From the NCBI RefSeq assembly GCF_032911445.1, contig NZ_JAWJEJ010000001.1, positions 3,100,001 to 3,164,000 of the forward strand: a DNA stretch of 64,000 nt, given 5' to 3'. Shown piece by piece: positions 1-10,591 of this stretch. This stretch comes from Sphingomonas sp. HF-S4 (GTDB lineage: Bacteria; Pseudomonadota; Alphaproteobacteria; Sphingomonadales; Sphingomonadaceae). The notes beneath the pieces are model-generated. The model did not search any database. It was not told where the DNA came from and saw nothing but the letters and a program-made list of their open reading frames with translations. A program made the translations under genes and the position numbers. Within the stretch, counting starts at the first letter, position 1, and each line of letters starts with the position of its first letter.

Positions 1-2
1 GG

Positions 3-617
3 GACGATGTCGCCGAAACCTTGCTGATGCGCGCCCGGCGAGGTGCAGGCGTGGGCGGCCTGGCGGCGATGCCCGCGACACGGTCGTTGGGCGGCGCCAC
101 GCTGATCCGGCCCCTGCTCGGCTGGTCGCGTGCCGAGCTGGAAGCGATCGTTGCCGCGGCGGGGATCGTGCCCGTGGAGGACCCATCGAACCGCGACCCG
201 CGCTACGATCGCGCCCGCATGCGGCGGCTGCTTGCCGAATCGCCCGAGCTGCCCGCCGACCGGCTGGCGCTGGCGGCGCGCAACCTGCGCCATGCCGAGG
301 ATGCGCTCGAATGGGCGGCGGAGCGGGAGTGGGTGGCGCGGACGCAGGTCGAAGCGGGCCTAGTGCGGCTCGATCCTGCGGGCTTGCCCTATGAATTGCT
401 GCGACGGTTGGTCGAGCGGGCGATCGATTGCGTCCGCTTGGGGAAGGAAGAGGAAGGGCCGTCTTTCCCTGCGCCCCCTTCCCTTCGTGGAGACAGCCTC
501 GACAGGCTCGTCGCCACGCTGCAATCGGGCGGCACCGGTACGATTGCGGGGGTGAAAGCCGCAGCGAAACGTGCTGAATGGCGTTTCAGCCCAGCTCCGG
601 CGCGTCGATCGCACTGA
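3..617 (+). CDS. tilS: tRNA(Ile)-lysidine synthase TilS, C-terminal part (5' truncated by window edge)
   Basis: TilS converts the wobble cytidine of tRNA-Ile(CAU) to lysidine with ATP in the cytoplasm. The frame is open from the first bases and reads DDVAETLLMR, which corresponds to the conserved (H)xADDxxETxLMR motif of the PP-loop ATPase core, so the true start lies upstream. Further on it has IRPLLGWSRAELEA and EDPSNRD, both typical of the family. The remaining C-terminal part is short, so this is probably a TilS with a reduced C-terminal domain. It ends 81 bp before ftsH, the usual tilS-ftsH order of Proteobacteria. Confidence 0.9.
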   Translation, partial: DDVAETLLMRARRGAGVGGLAAMPATRSLGGATLIRPLLGWSRAELEAIVAAAGIVPVEDPSNRDPRYDRARMRRLLAESPELPADRLALAARNLRHAEDALEWAAEREWVARTQVEAGLVRLDPAGLPYELLRRLVERAIDCVRLGKEEEGPSFPAPPSLRGDSLDRLVATLQSGGTGTIAGVKAAAKRAEWRFSPAPARRSH

Positions 618-698
618 TCGGCCCGCGCGGGTCCGTTGTTCCATTGCCATTAACCTGGGCGTGCCTATCTAGGTTGGGCGAAAGGGTTCGAGCTCGAT

Positions 699-2672
<1,974 letters not shown>

Positions 2673-2702
2673 GTTCAGTTGACGTTAAACGCGTCACGTT
2701 TA

Positions 2703-2734
2703 GCCCTCCCCCGAGTGATCGCGGGAGGGCTTTT
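2703..2734 (+). terminator. Rho-independent terminator of ftsH
   Basis: A perfect 8-bp stem (GCCCTCCC at 2703-2710 with GGGAGGGC at 2723-2730) with a 12-nt loop is followed directly by TTTT. It sits 30 bp after the ftsH stop. It also shows that the next gene starts at 2738 and not at the earlier in-frame ATG at 2669, which would put the hairpin inside its coding region. Confidence 0.85.
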
Positions 2735-2737
2735 CGT

Positions 2738-3109
2738 ATGCGGCGTGTGATGTTGGCGATGGTTGTTGCGGCGCTGGTCCTGCCCGGCACGGCGCAGGCG
2801 ATGAGCGTCGCGCAATTCCTCGCCAAGGCCAAGGCGCTCCAGGCGCAGGGTGCGCTGGCGATCCTCTCGCCCGATGCCGAGTTGCTCAAGCGCGAAGTCG
2901 CGGCGATCCGCGCCTCCTACACGGCCGACCTGCGCGCGGCGCGGGCGGCGGGCAAGACCCCGCACAGCTGCCCGCCCGAGACCGGCAAGCCCAAGCTCAG
3001 CCCGCGCCAGATGCTCGCCGAGCTCGAGAAGATCCCCCCCGCCAAGCGGGGAATGAGCATGAAGGCGGCGGTCTACGCCTATATGAAGCGGACCTATCCC
3101 TGCCGCTGA
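2738..3109 (+). CDS. Small secreted protein of unknown function
   Basis: I do not recognise the family. The 123-residue product begins with a clear Sec signal peptide (RRVMLAMVVAALVLPGTAQA, cleavage after AQA), so it should be periplasmic or exported. The mature part is rich in Ala/Lys, predicted mostly helical, with two widely spaced cysteines (HSCPPE and the penultimate Cys of YPCR) that could form a disulfide. The C-terminal half reads as a short globular unit around LSPRQMLAELEKIP. The ATG at 2738 was chosen because the upstream in-frame ATG would translate through the ftsH terminator. Confidence 0.7.
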   Translation: MRRVMLAMVVAALVLPGTAQAMSVAQFLAKAKALQAQGALAILSPDAELLKREVAAIRASYTADLRAARAAGKTPHSCPPETGKPKLSPRQMLAELEKIPPAKRGMSMKAAVYAYMKRTYPCR

Positions 3110-3113
3110 TATT

Positions 3114-4172
3114 TCAGCCCATCATGCCCATGCTGACGAGGATCAGCAGGAAGATGGTCATTATGATCGCGATCAGATGAGTCAGCACCAACGCGCGCAG
3201 GATCGCCGACCACCAGCGCAGCCGATAGGCTTGTTGCAGCTGCCGGGTGATGTGGACGAACGGGATAAGCATCCCCGCCATACCTAGCATCTTATAGGGT
3301 GCCCCTGCCGCGCGAGCCACGGTGAGGGCAATGAACAGCAGCGACATGAACGCGATCGAATAGGTGATGAAGATGGCGTGATCGTAGAGCTTGTATTGGC
3401 GCTTCCAGAAGAACAGCAGCCACACGAAGGGCAGCGACAACGGGATGAGCAGCCAGGAGAATTTATAGACGCTCGACTGGAGCTTGTAGATCATCAGCGA
3501 CGGGTTCTGCTGCCACTTCTCGATACCGTGATCGAGTGCATACAATCCCGTGTGCGCCACCTTGACCTCGATCGGATCCTCCTTGAGCTGCTTGGCGGCA
3601 AGGTCGAGATCCTTGAGGCGCGCATCCGCTTCGGCGATCTCGCGCTCCTGCCTTGCGCGCCGCTCGCTGCCGATTTCGGACCGGTCGCGCTTCTCGATTG
3701 CGTCCTTGCGATCTTCGGTCACCTGCTTGCGCTCGACTCCGATCGCCGCGAGCGGATAGGCATTGACGCCGCGCATGTCGGTCGGCGGCGCGATCCCCGC
3801 GAACGAGAAGACTGCGAACATCGCGAAGATCGAGAACAGGAAGATCGCCATCGGCGAAACGAAGCGCGCACGCTCGCCCGCGATATAGCGCCGCGTGAGA
3901 TCGCCGGGACGCCAGGCGAGCAGCGGCAATGTCCGCCAGAACTTGCCCTCGAAATGGAACACGCCGTGGACGATCTCGTGTCCGATGGCGTGCAGCGAGC
4001 GGTGGACATGCCCCGCTTGCCCGCATTGATGGCAATGCGAGCCGATCAGTGCGGTGCCGCAATTGAGGCACAGCCCATGTGCCTGATGATGCCCCTCGCC
4101 GGCGCGCGGTTCCACCGCGCGACCCAGCAATCCTCCGGTGACGATCTCGCCGGCTGCTTCGAATTCCCCCAT
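3114..4172 (-). CDS. DUF3667 zinc-ribbon membrane protein
   Basis: An integral membrane protein of unknown function. A four-cysteine zinc ribbon (C35-x2-C38 and C47-x2-C50 in CLNCGTALIGSHCHQCG) is followed by the family signature with GKFWRTLPLLAWRPGDLTRRY, the DUF3667 core. A first membrane segment (about 99-122) leads into a charged coiled-coil region that probably faces one side of the membrane. Four more hydrophobic segments close the protein. Length (352 aa) fits the family. It converges with the preceding small gene, with only 4 bp between the stops, and is divergent from proA. Confidence 0.8.
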   Translation of the reverse strand: MGEFEAAGEIVTGGLLGRAVEPRAGEGHHQAHGLCLNCGTALIGSHCHQCGQAGHVHRSLHAIGHEIVHGVFHFEGKFWRTLPLLAWRPGDLTRRYIAGERARFVSPMAIFLFSIFAMFAVFSFAGIAPPTDMRGVNAYPLAAIGVERKQVTEDRKDAIEKRDRSEIGSERRARQEREIAEADARLKDLDLAAKQLKEDPIEVKVAHTGLYALDHGIEKWQQNPSLMIYKLQSSVYKFSWLLIPLSLPFVWLLFFWKRQYKLYDHAIFITYSIAFMSLLFIALTVARAAGAPYKMLGMAGMLIPFVHITRQLQQAYRLRWWSAILRALVLTHLIAIIMTIFLLILVSMGMMG

Positions 4173-4219
4173 GAGCGACGACCTATCAGCTTGCGTGAAG
4201 CCGTGCTAGCGGGTGCAGC

Positions 4220-5479
4220 ATGGCCGACGCAGACACACAGATGCTGATCGCCGACATGGCCGTGCGGGCTCGCACCGCGGCGCGCCGACTGGCGGCGATG
4301 ACCAGCGAGCAAAAGAGCCGCGCCCTGCTTTCGGCGGCGCAGGCGATCCGCGATGCGAGCGAGGCGATCGTCGCTGCGAATGCGCAGGACATGTCGGCGG
4401 CGGAGGCCTCGGGGCTGTCGGGCGCGCTGCTCGACCGGTTGCGGCTCGATGCCGCGCGAGTCGAAGCGACCGCGGCGGGGGTCGAGGCCGTGGCGAAGCT
4501 CGACGATCCCGTCGGCACGCTGATCGAGCGCGTCGATCGGCCGAACGGCTTGGTGCTGACGCGGGTGCGCATCCCGATCGGAGTGATCGGCATCATCTAT
4601 GAGAGCCGGCCCAACGTCACCGCCGATGCCGGCGCGCTCTGCGCGATGTCGGGCAACGCAGCGATCCTGCGCGGCGGCTCCGAGGCGATCCGCAGCAATC
4701 GCGCGATCCACGCAGCGTTGGCGCTGGGTCTCGAGGCGGGCGGAATGCCCGCCGACGCGATCCAGCTCGTCCCGGTTACCGATCGTGCCGCGGTCGGCGC
4801 GATGCTCACTGCCGAAGGTGCGATCGATATGATCGTCCCGCGCGGGGGCAAGAGCCTCGTCGCGCGCGTCCAGGCCGAGGCGCGCGTCCCGGTGCTCGCG
4901 CATCTCGACGGGCTCAACCACACCTATATCGATCGCGCCGCCGATCCGGCGATGGCGCGCGACCTCGCGCTCAACGCCAAGATGCGCCGCACCGGCATCT
5001 GCGGCGCGACCGAGACGCTGCTGATCGACCGCGGCTTCGCCGATCCCGCGCCGGTGCTGGCGGCGCTGGCCGAGGCCGGGTGCGAGCTGCGCGGCGACGC
5101 CGAGGTCCAGGCGATCGAGCCGCGCGTCGTCGCTGCGAGCAGCGAGGATTGGGATACCGAATATCTCGACGCGATCCTTTCGGTGAAGCTGGTCGACGGC
5201 GTCGACGCGGCGATGGCGCACATCGCCGCGCACGGATCGCATCACACCGACGCGATCGTCACCGAGGACATCGCCACCGCCGAGCGGTTCCTGGGCGAAG
5301 TCGACAGCGCGATCGTGATGTGGAACGCCTCGACTCAATTCGCCGATGGCGGCGAGTTCGGGCTCGGCGCCGAGATCGGCATCTCCACCGGCCGGCTGCA
5401 TGCCCGCGGCCCCGTCGCGCTGGAGGGGCTGACGACCTACAAATGGGTGGTCCGGGGGAGCGGACAGGCGCGGCCTTGA
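4220..5479 (+). CDS. proA: Glutamate-5-semialdehyde dehydrogenase (gamma-glutamyl phosphate reductase)
   Basis: Second step of proline biosynthesis: NADPH-dependent reduction of gamma-glutamyl phosphate to glutamate 5-semialdehyde. The 419 aa cover the complete aldehyde-dehydrogenase-like fold. Diagnostic segments include [24 protein letters not shown] and the catalytic cysteine in [11 protein letters not shown] (Cys261). The C-terminus has [22 protein letters not shown], characteristic of ProA. ProB is not adjacent, as is common in sphingomonads. A toxin-antitoxin pair follows 31 bp downstream, then nadD. Confidence 0.96.
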   Translation: MADADTQMLIADMAVRARTAARRLAAMTSEQKSRALLSAAQAIRDASEAIVAANAQDMSAAEASGLSGALLDRLRLDAARVEATAAGVEAVAKLDDPVGTLIERVDRPNGLVLTRVRIPIGVIGIIYESRPNVTADAGALCAMSGNAAILRGGSEAIRSNRAIHAALALGLEAGGMPADAIQLVPVTDRAAVGAMLTAEGAIDMIVPRGGKSLVARVQAEARVPVLAHLDGLNHTYIDRAADPAMARDLALNAKMRRTGICGATETLLIDRGFADPAPVLAALAEAGCELRGDAEVQAIEPRVVAASSEDWDTEYLDAILSVKLVDGVDAAMAHIAAHGSHHTDAIVTEDIATAERFLGEVDSAIVMWNASTQFADGGEFGLGAEIGISTGRLHARGPVALEGLTTYKWVVRGSGQARP

Positions 5480-5510
5480 AGCCCGCGCCTCGAAGGCGTA
5501 GGTTGACGCC

Positions 5511-5774
5511 GTGAACAAACCGATGACCATCGTTGCCGATCTTAGCCCCGACACGGCTGCCGAAGTGGCGCGGATTATCGAGTTGCGTGGCTGTAGCTTT
5601 ACCGACTTCGCGATCGAGGCAATCGAGCGTGCGGTTGCAGCGGAAAGCGAGTTCATGGCCTTCATCCAGGAAGGCATAGACGATCTTGAGGCGGGCCGCG
5701 TGGTGGATCACGCCACGGTCATGGCAGAACTAGACCAAAGGATCGCCAAGCACGAGGCGCGATGCGGCCGGTAA
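5511..5774 (+). CDS. Antitoxin of a RelE/ParE-type toxin-antitoxin pair
   Basis: An 87-residue protein whose first half (MTIVADLSPDTAAEVARIIELRG) resembles a ribbon-helix-helix DNA-binding antitoxin of the ParD/DUF1778 kind. The acidic second half would wrap the toxin. Its 3' end overlaps the toxin start by 13 bp, the usual arrangement for translational coupling of antitoxin and toxin. Such antitoxins normally repress their own promoter in complex with the toxin. The exact subfamily cannot be named from sequence inspection. Confidence 0.75.
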   Translation: MNKPMTIVADLSPDTAAEVARIIELRGCSFTDFAIEAIERAVAAESEFMAFIQEGIDDLEAGRVVDHATVMAELDQRIAKHEARCGR

Positions 5775-6037
5775 TCTGGTCGGAGGCATCGCTTCGGGAT
5801 CTTGCGGAAATAGATGCGTTTCTCGACGAACGGGATTCCAGAATCGCATCACAGATGCTTCGAGCTGTTCGAACGGCAGTGGCGCGCTTGCAAGAATATC
5901 CACAAAACGGCTGGCACGTCCGAGGCGAGTTCCGCGTCTTCAAAGTAGCGCAAACCCCCTATCGTGTCGTCTATCGGGTGGCGGCCGAAAATCTGGAAAT
6001 AGCACGCATCCGGCACGTCCGCGAAAATTGGCGCTAG
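5762..6037 (+). CDS. RelE/ParE superfamily toxin
   Basis: A 91-residue basic protein with the RelE/ParE fold pattern: a start VIWSEASLRDLAEIDAFL, a central NGWHVRGEFRVFKVAQTPYRVVYRV and a C-terminal RIRHVRENWR. The family comprises ribosome-dependent mRNA interferases or gyrase poisons; which applies here is unknown. It overlaps the antitoxin gene upstream and the nadD start downstream (10 bp with the TTG at 6028), so the pair is wedged in one transcription unit between proA and nadD. Confidence 0.8.
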   Translation: MRPVIWSEASLRDLAEIDAFLDERDSRIASQMLRAVRTAVARLQEYPQNGWHVRGEFRVFKVAQTPYRVVYRVAAENLEIARIRHVRENWR

Positions 6038-6699
6038 CTTTGGGGAAACGCATCGGCCTCCTTGGCGGCTCGTTCAATCCGGCACATCGCGGCCACCGGA
6101 AACTCTCGCTTCACGCGCTGCGCGCGCTGGGACTCGACGAGGTATGGTGGCTGGTCTCGCCCGGCAATCCGCTCAAGCCCGTCAAGGGCATGGCGCCCTT
6201 CCCCGCCCGGCTCGCCTCGGCTCGCCGGATCGCGCGCCACGCGCCGATCCGCGCAACGGCGATCGAGGCACGGCTCAAGACCCGCTACACCGCCGACACG
6301 CTCGACAAGCTGGTGCGCCTCCACCCCAAACATCGTTTCATCTGGCTGATGGGCGCCGACAATCTCGCCCAGTTCCACCAGTGGCGCGACTGGCGCGGGA
6401 TTGCCCGGCAGGTTCCGATTGCGGTGATTGCGCGTCCGGGCTATGATGCCCGAGCTCACGCAAGTCCTGCGATGAGTTGGCTGCGGCGCGCTGTGCGGCC
6501 CGCAGGCCAGGCGAAGAAATGGACGCGTTGGAGATTGCCGGCCGTCGTGCTGCTGCGCTTTCGCCCCGATCCGACTTCGGCGACTCGCATTCGCGCCGCC
6601 GATCCTGCCTGGCACCGGCAATTCCCGGGCGCGCGCGCGATCCTGTCGCCGCCGCCCGTGCCGTCTCCACCATCGCATGCACAATCGTTGCAACCCTGA
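6028..6699 (+). CDS. nadD: Nicotinate-nucleotide adenylyltransferase NadD
   Basis: Makes deamido-NAD from nicotinate mononucleotide and ATP in NAD biosynthesis. The nucleotidyltransferase motif GGSFNPAHRGH (HxGH) is near the N-terminus, with WLMGADNLAQFHQW in the middle and the second signature SATRIR near the C-terminus. No ATG is available. The start is TTG at 6028 (overlapping the toxin gene) or TTG at 6040, which gives MGKRIGLLGGSF and matches the family N-terminus slightly better. The tail beyond FPGARAIL is proline-rich and unlike the core. rsfS follows after 9 bp. Confidence 0.93.
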   Translation: MALALGKRIGLLGGSFNPAHRGHRKLSLHALRALGLDEVWWLVSPGNPLKPVKGMAPFPARLASARRIARHAPIRATAIEARLKTRYTADTLDKLVRLHPKHRFIWLMGADNLAQFHQWRDWRGIARQVPIAVIARPGYDARAHASPAMSWLRRAVRPAGQAKKWTRWRLPAVVLLRFRPDPTSATRIRAADPAWHRQFPGARAILSPPPVPSPPSHAQSLQP

Positions 6700-6708
6700 G
6701 GAACTAAC

Positions 6709-7089
6709 TTGGCCACTTCTCCCAATGTGCTGCGCGGACCCGGTGCCGATGGCGTCGAGGCACTGCATGCACTCGTGATGGCTTCGCTCGACGACGACCA
6801 GGCGGTGGAAACCGTCTCGATCCCGCTCGCCGGCAAGAGCAGCATCGCCGACTATATGGTCGTCGCCTCGGGCCGCTCGACCCGCCAGGTCGCTTCGATG
6901 GCGGCCAAGCTCGCCGAGAAGATCAAGGCCGAGTTCGGTCGGAGCCCACGCGTCGAGGGCCTGCCCACCGCCGACTGGGTGCTGATCGATGCCGGCGACG
7001 TGATCGTCCACCTGTTCCGCCCCGAAGTGCGCAGCTTCTACAATCTCGAGCGGATGTGGTCGTTCGGGGAAACCGCCGGGCAGGCCTGA
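6709..7089 (+). CDS. rsfS: Ribosomal silencing factor RsfS
   Basis: RsfS (Iojap family) binds ribosomal protein uL14 and blocks subunit joining when nutrients are scarce. The 126 aa contain the family core: SIADYMVVASGRSTRQV, then DWVLIDAGDVIVHLF and RSFYNLERMW. Translation starts at TTG 6709, supported by a GAGGA Shine-Dalgarno sequence at 6698-6702 that overlaps the nadD stop. It sits between nadD and rlmH, the canonical conserved order. Confidence 0.95.
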   Translation: MATSPNVLRGPGADGVEALHALVMASLDDDQAVETVSIPLAGKSSIADYMVVASGRSTRQVASMAAKLAEKIKAEFGRSPRVEGLPTADWVLIDAGDVIVHLFRPEVRSFYNLERMWSFGETAGQA

Positions 7090-7105
7090 GCGGTCGAGGG
7101 CAGCG

Positions 7106-7528
7106 ATGCTGCTCCATATCGTCGCGCGCGGGCGCATCGGGCGCGGGCCCGAGGCCGAGCTGGTCGAGCGCTATGTCAAGCGCGTCGCCTGGCCGACCCG
7201 GATCACCGAACTTCCCGACACCGGCGGCAAGATGCCCGAGCGCGCGCCGGGCACGCGCCTCGTCATGCTGGACGAGACCGGCGAGAACCTGCCCTCGCGC
7301 GTGATCGCCGAGCGGCTGGGACATTGGCGCGACGACGGGGTGCGCGAGGTGCGCTTCCTGATCGGCGCGGCTGACGGCTTCGACGACGCCCAGCGCGCCG
7401 AGGCCGATTTGCTGATCTCGTTCGGCCGCGCGACCTGGCCGCATCTGATGGCGCGCGCGATGCTCGCCGAGCAATTGTGGCGCGCCACCTCGATCCTTGC
7501 CAATCACCCCTATCACCGCGAAGGGTGA
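7106..7528 (+). CDS. rlmH: 23S rRNA (pseudouridine1915-N3)-methyltransferase RlmH
   Basis: A SPOUT-class methyltransferase that N3-methylates pseudouridine 1915 of 23S rRNA with S-adenosylmethionine. The 140 aa are close to the family length. The cofactor knot is visible as FLIGAADGFDD, and the C-terminal family signature reads TWPHLMARAMLAEQLWRA followed by HPYHRE. It starts 16 bp after rsfS and is followed 3 bp later by the envC-like gene, so rsfS-rlmH-envC are probably cotranscribed. Confidence 0.96.
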   Translation: MLLHIVARGRIGRGPEAELVERYVKRVAWPTRITELPDTGGKMPERAPGTRLVMLDETGENLPSRVIAERLGHWRDDGVREVRFLIGAADGFDDAQRAEADLLISFGRATWPHLMARAMLAEQLWRATSILANHPYHREG

Positions 7529-7531
7529 GCC

Positions 7532-8704
7532 ATGGGGCCCAAGCGGAGCATCGCCACTGCCGCGACCTTGCTGGCCATGCTCGCCGCGGGGAGCATGGCG
7601 CCGGCGCAGGAGATGCGCGCGCAGCAGGCCAAGCTCAAATCGGCCACCGCCGCCTCCAATGCCGCCGATGCCCGCGCCCGCCAGCTCGAAGCCGCGGCGG
7701 CCAATGAACGCGATCGCGCGACAAAGGCGCGCGCACAGGAAGCCGCCGCCGCCGAACGGATCAAGGCGGCCGAGGCCGATATCGCTGCCGCCGAGGCGCG
7801 GATCGCGATCGTCGATCGGTTGCTCGCCAGCCAGCGCAGCCAGGTCGCCGAGCGCCAGGGTCCCATCGTCCGGCTGATCGCCGCGCTGCAATCGATGGCA
7901 CGGCGCCCCGCGGTGCTCGGGCTGATCCAGCCGGGATCGACGCAGGACATGGTCCATGTTCGCGCGGTGCTCGGCACGACGCTGCCAGTAGTCGAGCGGC
8001 GCACTACCGAGATCCGCGCCGAGCTCGCTCGCGTCCAGCAGCTCCGCGTCAACGCCGACACCGCGGTGCAGAGCCTGCGCGATGGCCGCACGCGGCTGGA
8101 GGCCGAACGGATCGCGCTCGTCCAGCTCGAGGCGACCCACCGCGCACGATCGCAGGCGCTCGGACGCAGCGCCTTGGTCGAATCGGACCGCGCGCTGGCA
8201 ATGGGCGAGCGCGCGCGCGACATCGTCGACCAGATGCAGAGTCAGGAGGAGGCTAACCAGGTCCAGCGCGCGCTGCTCGACCTGCCGGGCCCGCTGCCGC
8301 GGCCCGATTCGGCATCGCCTTCGCCCCCGGCAGCGCGCCCGGCCGCCTATCGCCTGCCGGTCGCCGGCCAGCTCGTCACCGGGCTCGGCGAGCTTTCCGC
8401 CACCGGGGTGCGAGCGCGCGGACTCACCCTCGCCACCACCGTCAACGCGCGCGTCGTCGCGCCCGCGGGGGGACGCGTGGTCTATGCCGGGCCCTTCCGC
8501 GGCTATGGCGGCGTCGTCATCGTCGATCATGGCGAGGGCTGGACGACGCTCGTTGCCGGGCTGGGCGGGATCGCGGTGCGCGTTGGCAACCAAGTGGCGC
8601 AGGGCGGCGTGCTCGGCCGCGCTTGGCGCGAGGGCGAGCCGCGCGTCACGATCGAGCTGCGCCGCCGCGGCCAGCCTGTCGACCTCGCGCAATTGCTGAA
8701 CTGA
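7532..8704 (+). CDS. EnvC-like murein hydrolase activator (degenerate M23/LytM domain)
   Basis: Periplasmic activator of amidases that split the septal cell wall. A signal peptide (cleaved near APAQ) is followed by a long Ala/Arg/Glu-rich coiled coil (about residues 25-250), a Pro-rich hinge and a C-terminal LytM domain (about 280-390) that begins RLPVAGQLVTGLGE. The zinc ligands of active LytM peptidases are absent: the HxxxD position reads RGLTLAT and the HxH position reads VTIELR. This agrees with EnvC, whose LytM domain is non-catalytic and activates AmiA/AmiB. Placed between rlmH and ctpA as in many alphaproteobacteria. Confidence 0.88.
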   Translation: MGPKRSIATAATLLAMLAAGSMAPAQEMRAQQAKLKSATAASNAADARARQLEAAAANERDRATKARAQEAAAAERIKAAEADIAAAEARIAIVDRLLASQRSQVAERQGPIVRLIAALQSMARRPAVLGLIQPGSTQDMVHVRAVLGTTLPVVERRTTEIRAELARVQQLRVNADTAVQSLRDGRTRLEAERIALVQLEATHRARSQALGRSALVESDRALAMGERARDIVDQMQSQEEANQVQRALLDLPGPLPRPDSASPSPPAARPAAYRLPVAGQLVTGLGELSATGVRARGLTLATTVNARVVAPAGGRVVYAGPFRGYGGVVIVDHGEGWTTLVAGLGGIAVRVGNQVAQGGVLGRAWREGEPRVTIELRRRGQPVDLAQLLN

Positions 8705-8767
8705 CAGGCCGTGGAAAAGCCGTTATCCTGCACTAAATCACCGAAGTCGTATTAGTTCGAAAGTCGC

Positions 8768-10105
8768 ATGATGCTTCGTCCGCTTCTCCAGGTCACCGCC
8801 GCCGTCAGCGCGCTCGCGCTCGTTCCCGTCGCCTCAGGGGCGATGGCCGGGGTCGACACCAACAGCTATCGCGAACTCGACACCTTCATGGAGGTGTTCA
8901 GCCAGGTGAAGGCGAACTATGTCGACAAGGTCGATGACAAGACGCTGATGAAGGGCGCGATCCAGGGCATGCTCGCCGCGCTCGATCCGCATTCGAGCTT
9001 CGCTGACGGCCTCGACTTCGACAATCTCAAGATCCAGACCGAAGGCAATTACGGCGGGCTCGGCCTCACCGTCACGCAGGAAAATGGCGCGGTGAAAGTG
9101 ATTTCGCCGACCGAGGACACGCCCGCAGCGCGCGCGGGAATCAAGTCCGGCGACTATATCACGCATATCGATGGCAAGTTCATCGTCGGCGGCAGCCTGG
9201 ACGAGGCGATCGAGCAGATGCGCGGCCAGCCTGGCACCAAGATCAACCTGACGATCGTCCGCGCCGGCGCCGACAAGCCGCTCCAGATGAGCATGGTTCG
9301 CGAGATCATTGTCCAGAAGCCGGTCAAGTGGGAAGTCAAGGACGGCGTCGGCTATATCAACATCAACACCTTCACCGCGCAGACCGGTGCCGACACGATC
9401 AAGGCGATCCAGGGCATCGAGAAGCAGCTCGGCCACAAGCCGCTCGGCTATGTCGTCGACCTGCGCGAGAATGGCGGCGGGCTGCTGAGCGAGGCGATCG
9501 CCGTCTCCGACGTGTTCCTCAGCCATGGCGAGATCGTCTCGCAGCGCGGCCGCGAGAAGGGCGATATCGAGCGCTACTACGCCGAATCGATGGTGCCGGG
9601 CGATCTCGCCAAGGGACTGCCGGTGATCGTGCTCGTCGATTCGGGCACGGCCTCGGCCTCGGAGATCGTCGCGGGCGCGCTCCAGGACCATCATCGCGGG
9701 CTCGTCATGGGCGTGCGCAGCTTCGGCAAGGGCTCGGTGCAGACGATCCTGCCGATGGGCGCGCGCGCGGCGCTTCGGCTGACCACCGCGCGCTACTACA
9801 CCCCGTCGGGGCATTCGGTGCAGGAAGGCGGGATCAAGCCCGACCTGCTCGTGCCCCAGATTTCCGACCCCGATTACAAGGACCGCACCGTGATCCGCGA
9901 GGCGGATTTGCGGAAGCACCTGATCAATTCGGAGAAGGTCGACGACGCGACGCTCGAGGACGATGCGCGTACCGACCCGCGCTTCGCGGCGACCGCCGAG
10001 GAACTGAAGAAGAAGGGCATCGAGGACTTCCAGCTCCATTACGCGCTGCAGACGATCGTTCGGTCGGGCGGCAAGCCGCAGGTCGCCGTCAAGGGCGGCC
10101 GCTAA
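8768..10105 (+). CDS. ctpA: S41 family carboxy-terminal processing peptidase (CtpA)
   Basis: A periplasmic serine protease that trims proteins at hydrophobic C-termini, often acting on cell-wall hydrolases. It has a signal peptide (about residues 1-27), a PDZ domain around GGLGLTVTQENGAVKVISP and the S41 catalytic core. The Ser-Lys dyad is seen in DSGTASASEIVAGAL (nucleophile Ser) and SFGKGSVQT (Lys). Conserved ARYYTPSGHSVQEGGIKPD follows. Length 445 aa is normal. It lies 63 bp downstream of envC, a frequent pairing. Confidence 0.95.
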   Translation: MMLRPLLQVTAAVSALALVPVASGAMAGVDTNSYRELDTFMEVFSQVKANYVDKVDDKTLMKGAIQGMLAALDPHSSFADGLDFDNLKIQTEGNYGGLGLTVTQENGAVKVISPTEDTPAARAGIKSGDYITHIDGKFIVGGSLDEAIEQMRGQPGTKINLTIVRAGADKPLQMSMVREIIVQKPVKWEVKDGVGYININTFTAQTGADTIKAIQGIEKQLGHKPLGYVVDLRENGGGLLSEAIAVSDVFLSHGEIVSQRGREKGDIERYYAESMVPGDLAKGLPVIVLVDSGTASASEIVAGALQDHHRGLVMGVRSFGKGSVQTILPMGARAALRLTTARYYTPSGHSVQEGGIKPDLLVPQISDPDYKDRTVIREADLRKHLINSEKVDDATLEDDARTDPRFAATAEELKKKGIEDFQLHYALQTIVRSGGKPQVAVKGGR

Positions 10106-10108
10106 GGC

Positions 10109-10591
10109 GTGCGCAGCGACGGGCTTCGCATCGCGCGATGGATCGCGCTCCTGCTTCCGGCGGCGTTGCTCGCTGGCGCCTGGGGATCGCAGCTGTTCGG
10201 GCTAGTGCCGTGCGAGATGTGCCATTGGCAGCGCTGGCCGCATTATGCCGCGATTCCGGTTGCGCTGCTCGCCTTTGCGCCGGTGGCGCGGCCGGTGAAG
10301 ATGCTGTTCGTGCTGTTCGCCGGGGTGCTGATCGCCGTCAGCGGGACGATCGGGGTGTTCCACGCCGGCGTCGAATATCACTGGTGGCAGGGGATCACCG
10401 CGTGCACCGCGCCGATCGGCCATGGCGATCCGATGGAGATGCTCACCCAGGCGTTGCGCCGTCCGATCGTGCGGTGTGACGTACCGCAATGGACGCTTTT
10501 CGGAATCAGCCTGGCGGGCTTCAACGCGATCCTGTCGCTCGGCGGCGCAGTCGCGATCTTCGCCCTGGCGCCGCGAAAGGCCCGCCGATGA
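10109..10591 (+). CDS. dsbB: Disulfide bond formation protein B (DsbB-like)
   Basis: An inner-membrane quinone-linked oxidase that regenerates DsbA-type thiol oxidases. It has four predicted membrane helices, a first redox pair C-E-M-C in LVPCEMCHWQRWPHY, and a second periplasmic cysteine pair (ITACTAPIG and IVRCDVPQW). The W-Q-R-W-P-H signature after the CxxC is typical of the family. It starts with GTG 3 bp after ctpA and its stop overlaps the coq7 start (ATGA), so translation is coupled. Confidence 0.92.
   Translation: MRSDGLRIARWIALLLPAALLAGAWGSQLFGLVPCEMCHWQRWPHYAAIPVALLAFAPVARPVKMLFVLFAGVLIAVSGTIGVFHAGVEYHWWQGITACTAPIGHGDPMEMLTQALRRPIVRCDVPQWTLFGISLAGFNAILSLGGAVAIFALAPRKARR

Noticed and set aside
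10489..10587. N-terminal extension of Coq7
   Set aside because: The extension lies inside dsbB and is unrelated to Coq7 proteins; ATG 10588 gives the family N-terminus and a stop-start overlap.
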